The notes beneath the pieces were generated by a model that was given only the letters and a program-made list of their open reading frames with translations, was not told the origin of the DNA and did not search any database. The translations under genes and the position numbers were made by a program. Source: a virus. Taken from it: a DNA stretch of 49,744 nt. This document shows, piece after piece, positions 27,101 to 37,400 of the stretch (its first letter is position 1; each line of letters starts with the position of its first letter). The DNA is taken from the IMG/VR virus record IMGVR_UViG_3300022591_000014, positions 1 to 49,744 of that record. One strand, written 5' to 3'.

Positions 27101-30100
27101 ACCAGCATTGCCAATACTAATATTTCCGCTTGATGTGCTAACTGAAATACCAGGACCGGCTGCGGCAGTTAATACACCTGCGTTGCTGATTGTTACAGTT
27201 CCGTTAGGACTATCTACAGTAATACCAGTGCCAGCGACTGCTGTTACAACGCCTGCGTTGGCTATGCTAATTGTTGCTGAGTTTCCTGCTGAAACACCAC
27301 CACCTGATAAACCATATCCTGCTGTAATGTTTACAAAACTTACAACACGATTTCCGTTATCATATACGTTACTAGCTTTTAGGTCACCGCTTAGTTGTAC
27401 ACCGCCTTGAATACCAACACCACCAGCAACGCTTAGAGCATTAGCTAGATAGTTAGTAGCACTTGTAGCTGTTGACCCAATGTGTACTTTGCCATCATTT
27501 ACCCAAACTGCGTATGTACTTGATAATGTAGTATTACCGTTGGCAGCTTTTGGAGCTCCTTCAATACGAACAGTTTGTGCTTGATCATACTGTGAACCAA
27601 ACAATGATTTAATTGTTGGACGACCAATATAAACAGCTTGTGTATTTGTAAATGATCCACTTGCTTGATTGTCTGTGTAAGTTGCGTCAGCAAGATTTAC
27701 AGCAATACCTAGGTCACCCCAGTTAGCAGTTGTGATATCACCTTCTCTACGAATTGTTCCGCCTACAAATAAATCTTTAGCGGCGGCTATACCACCAATT
27801 GTAACAATTGCACCAGAGTCTGTACTAACTGCGTTAATAGTCGAGTTAACTGTAATACCAATTGTGTTTAATGTACTTGTGTTTAGGCCAACAACTAACG
27901 GATAGTGAATTGTACCACCGTCAAATCCTGTCGGAGTTGCTGTTGTAAGTACACGAGCACCGTTAACAAACAAGTCTGACATAAAGCCAGTTCCGCCAAC
28001 ATATAAGTCACGTCCAATACCTTGTCCACCTGCTACTACTACCGCACCTGTTGTAGTACTAAATGCGTTTGATGTGTTAGCTTCTACTAATGGTTGTGTA
28101 ATTGTACCACCATCAAATATTACTGATGTGCCGTTTTCTGTAAAGATTCTGCGTACATATAAGTCACCTTGAATACCAACACCACCAATAACTTGTAGAG
28201 CACCAGTAGTTGTACTTGTTGCTACTGTGTTGTTACCAATCTTAACTGGACCAGCAGTTTGTATACCACCTTGTACACCTAAGCCGCCAGCAAATAATAC
28301 TGCGCCAGTTGTAGGACTAGAAGTTGCGGTAATGTTACCAAACTGTACTACGCCAGCAAAGTAGCTGTCGCCTTGTACTCCAATGCCGCCGTTTGTAAGC
28401 ATAAGAGCATGATTCAATGTTTGTGTTGAATTTGCTCCGCTGTTTGCTAATGTAATACGTCCAGCAAAATACGAGTTAGCAGTAACTCCGATACCACCTA
28501 ATACTTGTAAGTCACCTGTGTTGGTGCTAATAGAAGTAATACCGCCAGTAAGTTTTAATGTACCAAAACGTGCTGTACCATAGGTACCTGTGTTAGTAAA
28601 TGTTGCTGGGAAGTTTTCGTATCCACCTGGATAGATGTTATACTTGTAAACTAAGTCGCCTGTAGAAGCGTCACGTCCTAAGAACGCATGGTTATCAAAT
28701 GCTGTACTTGCGCCTGTGTTATAATGTAATAGTAAACCACGATCCATTCCATCGTTGGTTGTTAACGCAGTATTGTTAATACCAGTACCAACGTCAATAA
28801 CAGGATCGACAATGTATGTATTTTGCGAATCAACAGTTGTTTGTGTACCTAATACAGTTAAGTTACCGCTGATTACAGTATTACCGTAAACGCTTAGGTC
28901 TTGTTTAACTGCTGTACCACCTTCAACATACAATGCGTTATTTGTAAAGTTACTTGTATCACTTGCTGTGCTTGTGATGTGAATACTTACAAAGGTAGCT
29001 GTGAATGATTTGTTAAATGTTAACTGACCACCTAAGTCTAAGTTACCACCAATAACAACATCTCTACCAATACCAACACCACCGTCAACAACTAGCGCAC
29101 CTGTTGTTGTGCTTGTTGATGTAGCTGTACCAGTAACACGAACTTGTTGTGCGTTAATTTGACCTTGCGCACTGGCAAAGAATAAGTTTCCGCCTAATAC
29201 AATATCTTGTCCAATTCCAACACCACCAGTAATTGTTAATGCTCCTGTTACAGTTGATGTTGAATTAGTTGTAGAGGTAACTGCTAGAGTATTAACTTTT
29301 AAATCGCCTGCTTTTCCTTGGAATAATAACTGTCCGCCAAGTACTAAATTACCACCAATACCAACACCGCCAACTACAGTCAGTGCGCCAGTATCAGTTG
29401 ATGTGCTTTGTGTTGAGCTAGTAACTGCTAATGTGCTAACAGATAAGTTTGTACCAGAACCTTGGAATATTAATTTACCACCAAGCACTAAATCTTGAGC
29501 AATACCGACACCGCCTGATACTACAAGAGCACCACTATTAGTACTTGTTGAGTTAGTTGATGTTGAGAATGTTACATGACCACGTGCTAATAAGTTGTTT
29601 ACCGCAAAAGTATCAGCTAAACCGCTGAATATTAATTGGCCACCTAGTACTAAGTCGCCAGCAATACCTACACCACCGTCAACAATTAAGGCACCAGTAG
29701 TTGTGCTTGTTGATGTAGCAGTTGAATAAATGTGTTCTTGAACTTGTACAGTTAAATTAGTAAAGTTACCATTCTTAGGAATATTGTTACCAATATCCAT
29801 ATTGTCAATAGTACCTTTAGTTGCTGGATTAATAACAACGGTACCGGCACCGGTTGGTTGAACATAAACAGTCGCATCTTTAGGACTGATGTTTGCTTGA
29901 CTTAATACATTTAAGCCGCCTGTAATATTTGTTGAACCACCAACATATAAATTCTTTTGAATACCAACACCACCGGCAACTACAAGAGCGCCGACTGTAG
30001 TGTTTGTTGATTCTGTTCCGTCAATAATATTAACTTGATTTGTTGCTGTTAAGTATGTAAAACGTGCTTTAGCGGCAATTGATAAGCCTAGTGTTGTGTT

Positions 30101-31033
30101 ATCAAGACTCTTATTAAGAATTTCTTGACTTGAATTTGAGTCAACAATTTCATACCAACCTACTGGATCTGTATCAACTACGTTATATGTCGCAAAGTTT
30201 GTAAAGAATAAACGGCCAGCATAAGTTGTTCCGCTAGTTACAGGAATAGTGGCGTGTGCTATTTGTTTTGTTGTGTTAGCATCAGTAGCACGAGTTAATG
30301 TTACTGAATTTTCGTATTGTTCATAAACATACAAACGGCTTACTGGCCAACTTCCGCCTGTTGGATCTGTAGCAAATACAATAGTGCTAGTAGTAATAGT
30401 ATAATCAGTAGAAGCTAAAGTAACAGTTACAGGAGGTCCAGCAGGAGTATATGTAATTTGTACATTTGCTACTGAGGCAGTATTATGTGCTGTAGTTAAT
30501 GCGATTGTGTTTGGTAATAATCCAGCAACACCGTCAAATAACGGAGCGGCTGAGAATGTAGTAGTGCTTACAACATAAACACCGTTTTCTACAGGGTTAG
30601 TTTGCGCACGTACAACTAATCGATCTAAGTAACTTACAGTATAGCTATCATATACTAATGTGCTAGTGCTTGTGTTTAAAACAATATTAGCAGTTGTAGC
30701 AACTACCGCTTCTTTCTTATAACCAGAACCAACAATACCTTGAGGAATATTAACAGGACCGTTAAGTGTAATTGTACCTGTACCGCTTGGATTTAATGTT
30801 AAGTCGCCTGTTGGACTTTGACTTGTTATTGTACCAGTACTAAACGCTATTTGACCTAGTGTATTTGTAAAAGTTGCTTGTCCGTTTGGACCAATAACTA
30901 GTGTATAGCCAGTATTAGTCGAGGGACTTTGACCTAAACCAGCCTGTGCCTGGCTTAAGGTGATGTAGTTGTTGTTAATTGTGTAATTGACCCCTGTTGA
31001 GATCTTTACACGTCCACTAAGTAATACTGGCAT
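24125..31033 (-). CDS. Giant modular tail-fibre protein (2302 aa)
   Basis: Second giant fibre. Residues 1 to about 340 form a non-repetitive N-terminal region, probably the attachment end. They are followed by about 20 copies of the STSTTTGALVVDGGVGIGGDLVLGG repeat, many with LVLGGQLxF at the end, unlike the 4458-aa protein. Two copies of a DPVIDVGTGINN-DRGLLLHYNTG-DNHAFLGRD module lie at about residues 744-821 and 1423-1500, and a run of VTAVAGTGITV-GTVTISNAGV repeats lies between and after them. The C-terminal 110 residues (YRSAKYF-like QSAKYFVQVADN, YVSEIIVFHDG, AVYISEYGMV, NMVIKVHRLTLSR) form a separate module I know from virion proteins of marine T4-like phages. The Shine-Dalgarno is a doubled AGGAT before the ATG. 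No catalytic domain is visible. Confidence 0.9.
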   Translation of the reverse strand: MPVLLSGRVKISTGVNYTINNNYITLSQAQAGLGQSPSTNTGYTLVIGPNGQATFTNTLGQIAFSTGTITSQSPTGDLTLNPSGTGTITLNGPVNIPQGIVGSGYKKEAVVATTANIVLNTSTSTLVYDSYTVSYLDRLVVRAQTNPVENGVYVVSTTTFSAAPLFDGVAGLLPNTIALTTAHNTASVANVQITYTPAGPPVTVTLASTDYTITTSTIVFATDPTGGSWPVSRLYVYEQYENSVTLTRATDANTTKQIAHATIPVTSGTTYAGRLFFTNFATYNVVDTDPVGWYEIVDSNSSQEILNKSLDNTTLGLSIAAKARFTYLTATNQVNIIDGTESTNTTVGALVVAGGVGIQKNLYVGGSTNITGGLNVLSQANISPKDATVYVQPTGAGTVVINPATKGTIDNMDIGNNIPKNGNFTNLTVQVQEHIYSTATSTSTTTGALIVDGGVGIAGDLVLGGQLIFSGLADTFAVNNLLARGHVTFSTSTNSTSTNSGALVVSGGVGIAQDLVLGGKLIFQGSGTNLSVSTLAVTSSTQSTSTDTGALTVVGGVGIGGNLVLGGQLLFQGKAGDLKVNTLAVTSTTNSTSTVTGALTITGGVGIGQDIVLGGNLFFASAQGQINAQQVRVTGTATSTSTTTGALVVDGGVGIGRDVVIGGNLDLGGQLTFNKSFTATFVSIHITSTASDTSNFTNNALYVEGGTAVKQDLSVYGNTVISGNLTVLGTQTTVDSQNTYIVDPVIDVGTGINNTALTTNDGMDRGLLLHYNTGASTAFDNHAFLGRDASTGDLVYKYNIYPGGYENFPATFTNTGTYGTARFGTLKLTGGITSISTNTGDLQVLGGIGVTANSYFAGRITLANSGANSTQTLNHALMLTNGGIGVQGDSYFAGVVQFGNITATSSPTTGAVLFAGGLGVQGGIQTAGPVKIGNNTVATSTTTGALQVIGGVGIQGDLYVRRIFTENGTSVIFDGGTITQPLVEANTSNAFSTTTGAVVVAGGQGIGRDLYVGGTGFMSDLFVNGARVLTTATPTGFDGGTIHYPLVVGLNTSTLNTIGITVNSTINAVSTDSGAIVTIGGIAAAKDLFVGGTIRREGDITTANWGDLGIAVNLADATYTDNQASGSFTNTQAVYIGRPTIKSLFGSQYDQAQTVRIEGAPKAANGNTTLSSTYAVWVNDGKVHIGSTATSATNYLANALSVAGGVGIQGGVQLSGDLKASNVYDNGNRVVSFVNITAGYGLSGGGVSAGNSATISIANAGVVTAVAGTGITVDSPNGTVTISNAGVLTAAAGPGISVSTSSGNISIGNAGVLSLTAGTDTAVTTSTGGITVYSTATLDSVTKRGNSTSYGINITNTGTSSFTVAGGSIFNDVTVTGNFNAGTSNIVGNTATFTSLTAGDTLITGQLTVAGTYTYVNSQQLSIEDPVIDLGTGPGNTPLLVNDGFDRGLLMHYSTTGTSNPAYDNHAFLGRDNATGVLTYRTNIWPGGRENVPNPFSSTGTLGAALFGSLSLQGGIASTTPSSGDLQVAGGIGVGGASYIGGQTVFGSSLNASNTQTGAVIVEGGQAINKDLYVGGNVIVRGFVLTTATAYNGGEVFNPIIVTNGTSATSTLTGALIVHDGGAGIGGDVWVGGTLNANVVLQNGQPITTSIGLNLGAGLTGTVTTSTGSVIIALTNTGIANLTGGPGIQITTATVYGATTTVTNIGVTSLITSGNGIRASTSTGAVTIANFGVTSAVAGAGINVNQSTGSVIITNVGVYSIGVIGNGITATTSTGSVFLLNSGVTSLTAGTDTVVTAATGDITVYNASTLQSVTDRGNATSNQLLITNATGASNIATGAVQVTGGVGIGQNAWIGNNLNVGNNTVLTGYLSVGSTATINGALTVIGSGIEEYDLRVKGSSSGDQLAISSKATIGYGSHIDVLNSTGTGFSTLQLNQGLQIDANAIVRVTTSTNSTSTTTGGLVVTGGVGIQKDLNVGGLVTVAGKVWGQGGYIGLNPYTIFTGTSNVTVVDSGAGTREIDVVVQGTQVTTFYNNNVYVPVTINGSDIVSTGTITRSGNVTKTAWGTAGVGIAVPAATYTDSNSVGVVAGNFINAFGIPTLASTNSVTYTNASTVYIGGAPIATGSASLSNAWSLYVGSGKVKIADATASNSPQTGALQVAGGVGILGDLNVDGNGDFNGNTLNVGNSETYTYTSPSISSTSTVNLDTFAIGTYQSAKYFVQVADNTAVGQPNKMYVSEIIVFHDGNTVPAVYISEYGMVSNFGDLGTFDAVLSGGSNIQLTFKPNYVPTNMVIKVHRLTLSR
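24500..30010 (-). repeat. About 20 tandem fibre repeats in the 2302-aa protein
   Basis: Copies of the same repeat family as in the 4458-aa protein. Five consecutive copies near 28980-29700 are more alike than the rest (each ends with DLVLGGQLIF or a close variant, separated by 35-40 residues), suggesting a recent local expansion. Confidence 0.8.
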
Positions 31034-31049
31034 TTTCTATCCTATCCTA

Positions 31050-31436
31050 TTATGCGTTAGCTGTTTCGAGAATACTTAAAATTAATTTCATTGTGCCTGG
31101 TGTATCAGATCCTGCTCTAATACTATCTAAACTTTCAATAATCATTTTACCAGGAATCATGTTAGCAGAGTCTTGCGGAGGAATTTGAAATCCAGATACC
31201 ATTTCTGTAGTAACGTTAGCCGACTGTCCGCCATTACCCTGCGCATCCGGTAGAACCGGTAAATTTCTATGATGACTAAATGTCACCGCACAGGTCGCTG
31301 TTGTACTTACGTTAGCAACGTTAGCCATCAATACGATAGACGTAATACCAACTGGAGCAGTATATACTGTTGTATTGCTATTAGTAGTCAACACTACTGT
31401 TTTTGTTTTAAACGTGTTTAATGGAATTAGTGCCAT
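31050..31436 (-). CDS. Small beta-rich structural protein, paralogue of the 109-aa protein
   Basis: A 128-aa protein of unknown name. It aligns by eye with the 109-aa protein encoded at 43038-43367: TVYTAPVGITSIVLMANV versus QVYKAVGQNALTTVFFCN, then a central IPPQDSANM...KMIIESLD versus VPPSETFVM...KIILENND, and a closing beta-strand. Both look like small beta-sandwich virion proteins that could join fibres to the baseplate or trimerise. The start has AAGGAT upstream. It sits between the two giant genes, 13 bases after the 3590-aa gene stop and 16 bases before the 2302-aa gene, so it is likely co-expressed with both. Function beyond virion structure is unknown. Confidence 0.75.
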   Translation of the reverse strand: MALIPLNTFKTKTVVLTTNSNTTVYTAPVGITSIVLMANVANVSTTATCAVTFSHHRNLPVLPDAQGNGGQSANVTTEMVSGFQIPPQDSANMIPGKMIIESLDSIRAGSDTPGTMKLILSILETANA

Positions 31437-31449
31437 TTTATTTTTATCC

Positions 31450-34400
31450 TTATAGTGCGATCGCTAAGATGAACGGAGTCAAGTTAGCAAATAGCGATTT
31501 AGTAAATGTACGTCCTGATAATACACCAGTTGCCTGACTAATTACCAATCCTGGACCAATACGGAAGTCACCGTTTTGGTCTGTTGATGTGAAGAACACT
31601 TTACCATTGTTCAACTGTATAACTTCTCTTTCTTGAATCGGGTCAGCACGTCCTACCTGTGGTAAAGCACCGTAGTTAGAACCAGCACCAACATACTCAA
31701 ACAAGTAACCAGAAGCAGACATGTATGAACGTTGATAGAAGTTAACCAATGCCTTATCTGGGAACAATGTAGCATCAGCAACGTTATCTTCTAACTGTAC
31801 GTAGTGGTGTGTGCCATTACGAGCAAAATAACTTTGTCCTGATAATACTGTGTTGTAATTGCCGCCTGATAATAAGTCAGCGGAAATAGCATCAACAATA
31901 TATCCTACATCACGCTTACAAATTGCTTGGTTATATTCAAATCCATTATACTTGTTATCAATATATGTAATTACCTGATTTACTAAGTTAGTCTTCTGTG
32001 TTTGAATAATATTATAAACATGTTGTAATGTTGAACTGTATCCATTGATGCTTGGATATACAATCGCAGGAGCCGCAGTTGTTCCGTTGGCTATGATAGT
32101 TGTAATAATCGTAGCGTACTGGTCAATTAATGTGTTAGCATTGTCGCCTTGAACTAATAATTGATTTTCAAACTGTGTAAATGTATTCTGATAACTTTGT
32201 GCCGGAGCTAAGTTAACTGCTACACGCTTCATTAAGTATGCTAGATAATTGTATGCGCCAACTGTTTGAGTAATCTCATTTGGAATTAAACTTACACTTC
32301 CGTTATAATAGTTCAATGCCGCATCAACTGTTTGCCAGTTTCCGCCGTATGTCATGTCGTACATCATGCTCCAGATTACATATTCAGCATCACGACGGCA
32401 TTTGTCTTGATTGTAACTGAATACTGTAAAGTTCTGATCAATGAATGTAATTGCTTCACTAGCGGCAGCACCTTTGTCTGCGTTAATTGCGTTTACTGCT
32501 GTTTGAATCAAACTGTTAACCCAACTTGTATCAGGACCAGTAACTAATGGTGCGGCACCTGGACCTGTGCTAACAATGTTAGACATTTCTGTAACTAAGT
32601 TAGCTAAGTCAGCGGATGCGTTATCACCAGATACTAAACCAGTATTCTTATATTGAGAAACACTTGACTGATATGATACAGTAGGAGATGCGTTAACAAC
32701 TACTTTTTGTAATAGTGTATTAATGTAATTAATAGCCGCTACAGTTTGTGTAGTTTCATTTGGAATAAAACTTACATTGTTATTTGCGTTATTGAAATAT
32801 TGTAATGCCGCATCAACACTCATACTGTTACCGCCATAGGTAACATCATACACAATCGCATCGACTAATACACCAACGTCACGCTTACACTTAACTCTAT
32901 CGTATGTAAATCCGCTACTTGTAAATGTTGTGTACACGTATGCTTCAACTTCTGCTTGAATAAACGAACGGTTAGCAGTAATTAACTGACTAGCACTTGC
33001 GTAACCGGTGTCAATATTGCTTGGTAATGTATATGTTACTGTTGGAGCAACACCGCCGTTTAACAAGATTGTATTAATTGTAGCAAAGTCACTAATAACT
33101 GTTTGTGTAGCAGTTGAACTTGCCGCCACTGAAGTTAGTGCCAAGCAATAATCACGTACAAAATTAAATGCCGCAATAGTTTGACTCTTCTCATTTAGAA
33201 GAACATTGTTAGCATTGCCTCTGTAATACGCTAATCCTGATTTAACAGCACGATAGTTTGTACCTAATAACATATCAGCTTCTAAGCCGTCAAGTACTAG
33301 ACCAATATCACGCTTACACTTAGTTTGATCATAAGTGTATGTTGGGTATGTTGCGTTAATCCAACCAATTAATTCTTCTTTGATAAAGTCAATGTTGCTA
33401 GTAATCAATGTTTTGGCACTAGCTAGTCCTGTATCATATCCTGCTGGATTAGGTAAGTTGTATGCTGGTTGACCCGCAACACCTTGGCTGATGATGTTTT
33501 GAATAGCAATGCCATCTAAGTTGATTTGACTGATCGCACTAGTTACAGTATTAATACCTGCTAGCTGAACAGTAACAGCACTTAGCTTGCCTACCGCATC
33601 AAGTGTTTCTGGCTTCTCATTTTTAAGAACATACGCACTCTGCGCACGTAGGTAAGCATTACCGCACTTGATTGCTTGATAGTTACTACCAAATACTGCG
33701 TCGTATCCAAAGCCGTCTAAAATATAACCTAAGTCTCTACGGCATGTCTTATGATCATAAACAAAATATTGACTATTAATATATTCAAGTATTTCTGCTT
33801 GTAGGAATGACTTGTTAGCTTTTAATAATGCCGCCGCACTTGCCGCACCTGGAGATACAATACCTGTCTTTTCAACTGGCGGAGCTTGATCTAAGCCACC
33901 AGTAATGATGTCAGTTAATGTTCCAAATAGTTGACCAATGCGTACACTTGACTGTGAACCGCCAATTAAGGCAATGTTTGTAACCTGTGTCGCAGTTGTT
34001 TGTAGAGCATCAACTAATTGATTATTAATAATTTGATTTGTTAAGCTATTAATATAGGTAATTGCTTGTACTTCTTCAATTGTATTATCGTTACCAGTTG
34101 AGTTAACGCTTGGGCTAATGAATGATACACCTTCTGTTAATGGATCCGGTGCTAGTGTACTACTTAAAATTGTATAGTAAGCATTACCAGCAACATATAA
34201 AGTAAAGAATGTTGAGTTTGTTACATCACCGCCACCAGCATTAATACTATTGCTTAGTGTAACTGATTTAAAGTTAACGTCTGTAACAATAGTGCCTGGA
34301 GTAATATACTTGTTACCACTTAGGTCACTGTATGAACCGTATTGGTCACGAGCATAAATGCCTTGACCGATAACAATACCTGTAGTATCAATACCGCTAA

Positions 34401-37400
34401 TAGTAATACTACCAGTAGTTAATGTACTTGTATTCAACTGAGCTGATAAGAAACCAGGTAGACCTTGATTATTAGTATATGACTCAGGTGGAATAACTTC
34501 CATAATCAATCCAATGTGTGGACGATAGTCTGGATCAGGTACATAAATTTCTACTTGCTGAGCCTGTGGATAGAAACCATTTGGATAATATGGTAGTACT
34601 GGTGGGTTATATACCTCACCGAAGAAACTACGCTTGCCGTAGCCTTTAGCTACTAGACAGTAATCACCAAAGTTGGCGTTTGAGTTAGTAATAGAACAAA
34701 TACCACCGTTCTCTACAATAACTGATGTTCCGCAGAAAATTGTAAACACAGATACTAACTGCGCATAGCCGTTGTTTGTAATGTGTACGCCAATACCGCC
34801 TTGGTTCAATTGTGTGTACGCATCAAATACGAACGATTGAATTGGTGAACGATCTGAAATAACTGCGCCGTCGATTAGAGCACCGCCGCATGAACCAAAC
34901 GGATCAATCTTACGTTGTGCCCACTGTGGAGGAACGTCTTTATCTAATGTTGGATATACTGAAGTTTGACCAAAGTATAATATAGCGTTAGTGCCTAATG
35001 AACGAACTGGCTGACTTAATGTTACACGATACTGATTGTGATAAATCTTTTCAACATCTAATACTGTAGAAGCACGAGAAATATTATCAACTGAACTATC
35101 AAATGTCGCAAACACTCCGCTACCTTGGTAAGGAGTTGGACTTGCCGCAGGACCCTTGGCAACAATTTCAGTGAATACATTAATTAATCTATCTAAAGGA
35201 ATTAATGCGTTTTCGCCACCACCAAAATATGTGTTAGTTACTTGACGAGTTGTGCTTAACTGATTAAATGTTGTATTAGTTAAAATGTTAGGCAATATCA
35301 TCTTCATGTATTCAAAGGCCGCATTGAACTGAGGGATTTCGTTGTAAACAACGTTAGCTCCGCCTGTCCAATATGTTAGTGCGGCTTCAATAGTTTTCTT
35401 ATTGCCTGTTAGTAATATGTCTTGTGAGAACGCATCAACAATTAAGCCAAGGTCACGATGACATTTTTCTTGATTGTAATTAAAGTAATAATTATTACCG
35501 TATGATTTATCAATAAAGGCAATAACTTCTGCTTTGATAAATTCTCTATTCAACTGTAATAAAGACATCGCATGCTGAACGTTAGCATCAGTATTTTGTA
35601 TTAGGCCGATTGGAGTTGGAGCATCTGCTACACTAGGACCGTTGCTAATAATATCAATAATCTTATCAATCATTAGATGAATTGCTTCGCCTGTTTCAGC
35701 TGGAGCAGATTGACTTGTAAATTGTTGAGTTACTGTGTTACCTTCAGTTACTTGAATTGGCGTATTAGTAATAATACTTGTTACAATTTCACGCATACGA
35801 GTGTATGCTAAAGTTGTTTGAGTTTGTTCGCCCGGAATAGCACTCAGTGTTCCTGAGAAGCCATAGTAGTAAACACCACTCATAATTGCTTGACGGTTAC
35901 CGCCATACAGAATATCGTAGCTGATACTATCGATTAGGTATCCAGTATCACGATAGCATTTAGCTTGATCGTATTGGAATCCTGCTGGATACATTGTGTT
36001 GATATATGCAACAGTTTCTGCTTGGATGAACGCACGGTTAGCTTCAAGTAATAACGCACCGTTAACTGTATTAGTATCTGTAGAAACAGTTAATCCAATT
36101 GGAGTTGCTGTATTCGCAACACTTGGACCGTTGTTAATAATATTTGTAATTGTATCAACTAGGCCTTGTGCCGTTGTTGCTACAGATGAGTTACCGTGTG
36201 TTGCGCTTATTACTTGGCTTACTGCTGTTTGATAAGTTGTTGGTACTGCAACACCTGTAATAATATCTAAAAGAATTGATTTAATATGATTGTATGCCGC
36301 AGTTACTTGTACTGATTCACCAGGTATAGCACTTGAGCTTCCTGAGTAACCATAGTAATATGTACCTGACTGAATTGCTTGACGATTTCCGCCGTATAAT
36401 AAGTCAACACATACTGAGTCAATCATGTAACCAACGTCACGCTTACATTTTACACCATCGTAAGTAAAGCCAACTGTCTTAGTTGATTCGACATACGCAA
36501 CTGCTTCTGCTTCAATGTATGCCTTGTTTGCTTGTAACAATGCGTATGCGTTATTGTAATAAGTATCTGAACTAGCAATTAAACCGTTTGGTTCAATTTT
36601 GTCAGTTACCGCAGTAACACCGTTTTCTAAAATATCTAAAATAACATCAAAGTCAACCCCTACTGTATCAGCGGCTTGTGCGTTACCTGCTGATAAATTA
36701 GTTACCTGAGTTACTGTTGACTGATAACGTGTTCCAGCTGTAGAGTTAAGAATAACTTTCTTAGCTAGATCTTTAACGTAGCTAACTGCGTTAGTTGTTG
36801 TAGTTAATTCACTAGCAATCGCACCAACATACCCTGTTTGATTCCAGTATTGAATTGCGGCAAATGTTGATTGGCTTGTTCCGTTGAATAGTAAGTCTTG
36901 AGCAATTGCATCAACAATTAAACCTGTATCACGATAGCACTTAGGCTCATTGTAATAGAAACCTTGATCTTTAGTAGACTCAACAAACGCAATAGTTTCT
37001 GCTTGTAAGAAACCTTTGTTTGCTTGTAAAATGTTAAATGCTTTCTGTGCGTTAACACTTACCGGAGTTGTTCCATTGCTTACAATTAAATCAGTAACAC
37101 CGGCAGTACCGTTTGTTAAGATTGTTAATACATCTCCAAACTCTGACTGAACGCTTGTTGCTTCGCTAATAGAAGCTGGCGGTAAATTAAAGATCTGAGT
37201 TACAGTACTTTGATACGGTGTTTGAATAATTGTGTTTGTTACTAACTTCTGAGCGATTGTACTGATATAGCTTAATGCCGCAGATGTAGTTGTTAATTCT
37301 TGTGTAATGTTGCCAGTGTAACCATCTTGGTTCCAATATTGTAAACCAACAAAGTTACTTTGAGTGTAACCATTTGAACTCCAACCTAAGTCAGTTACTA

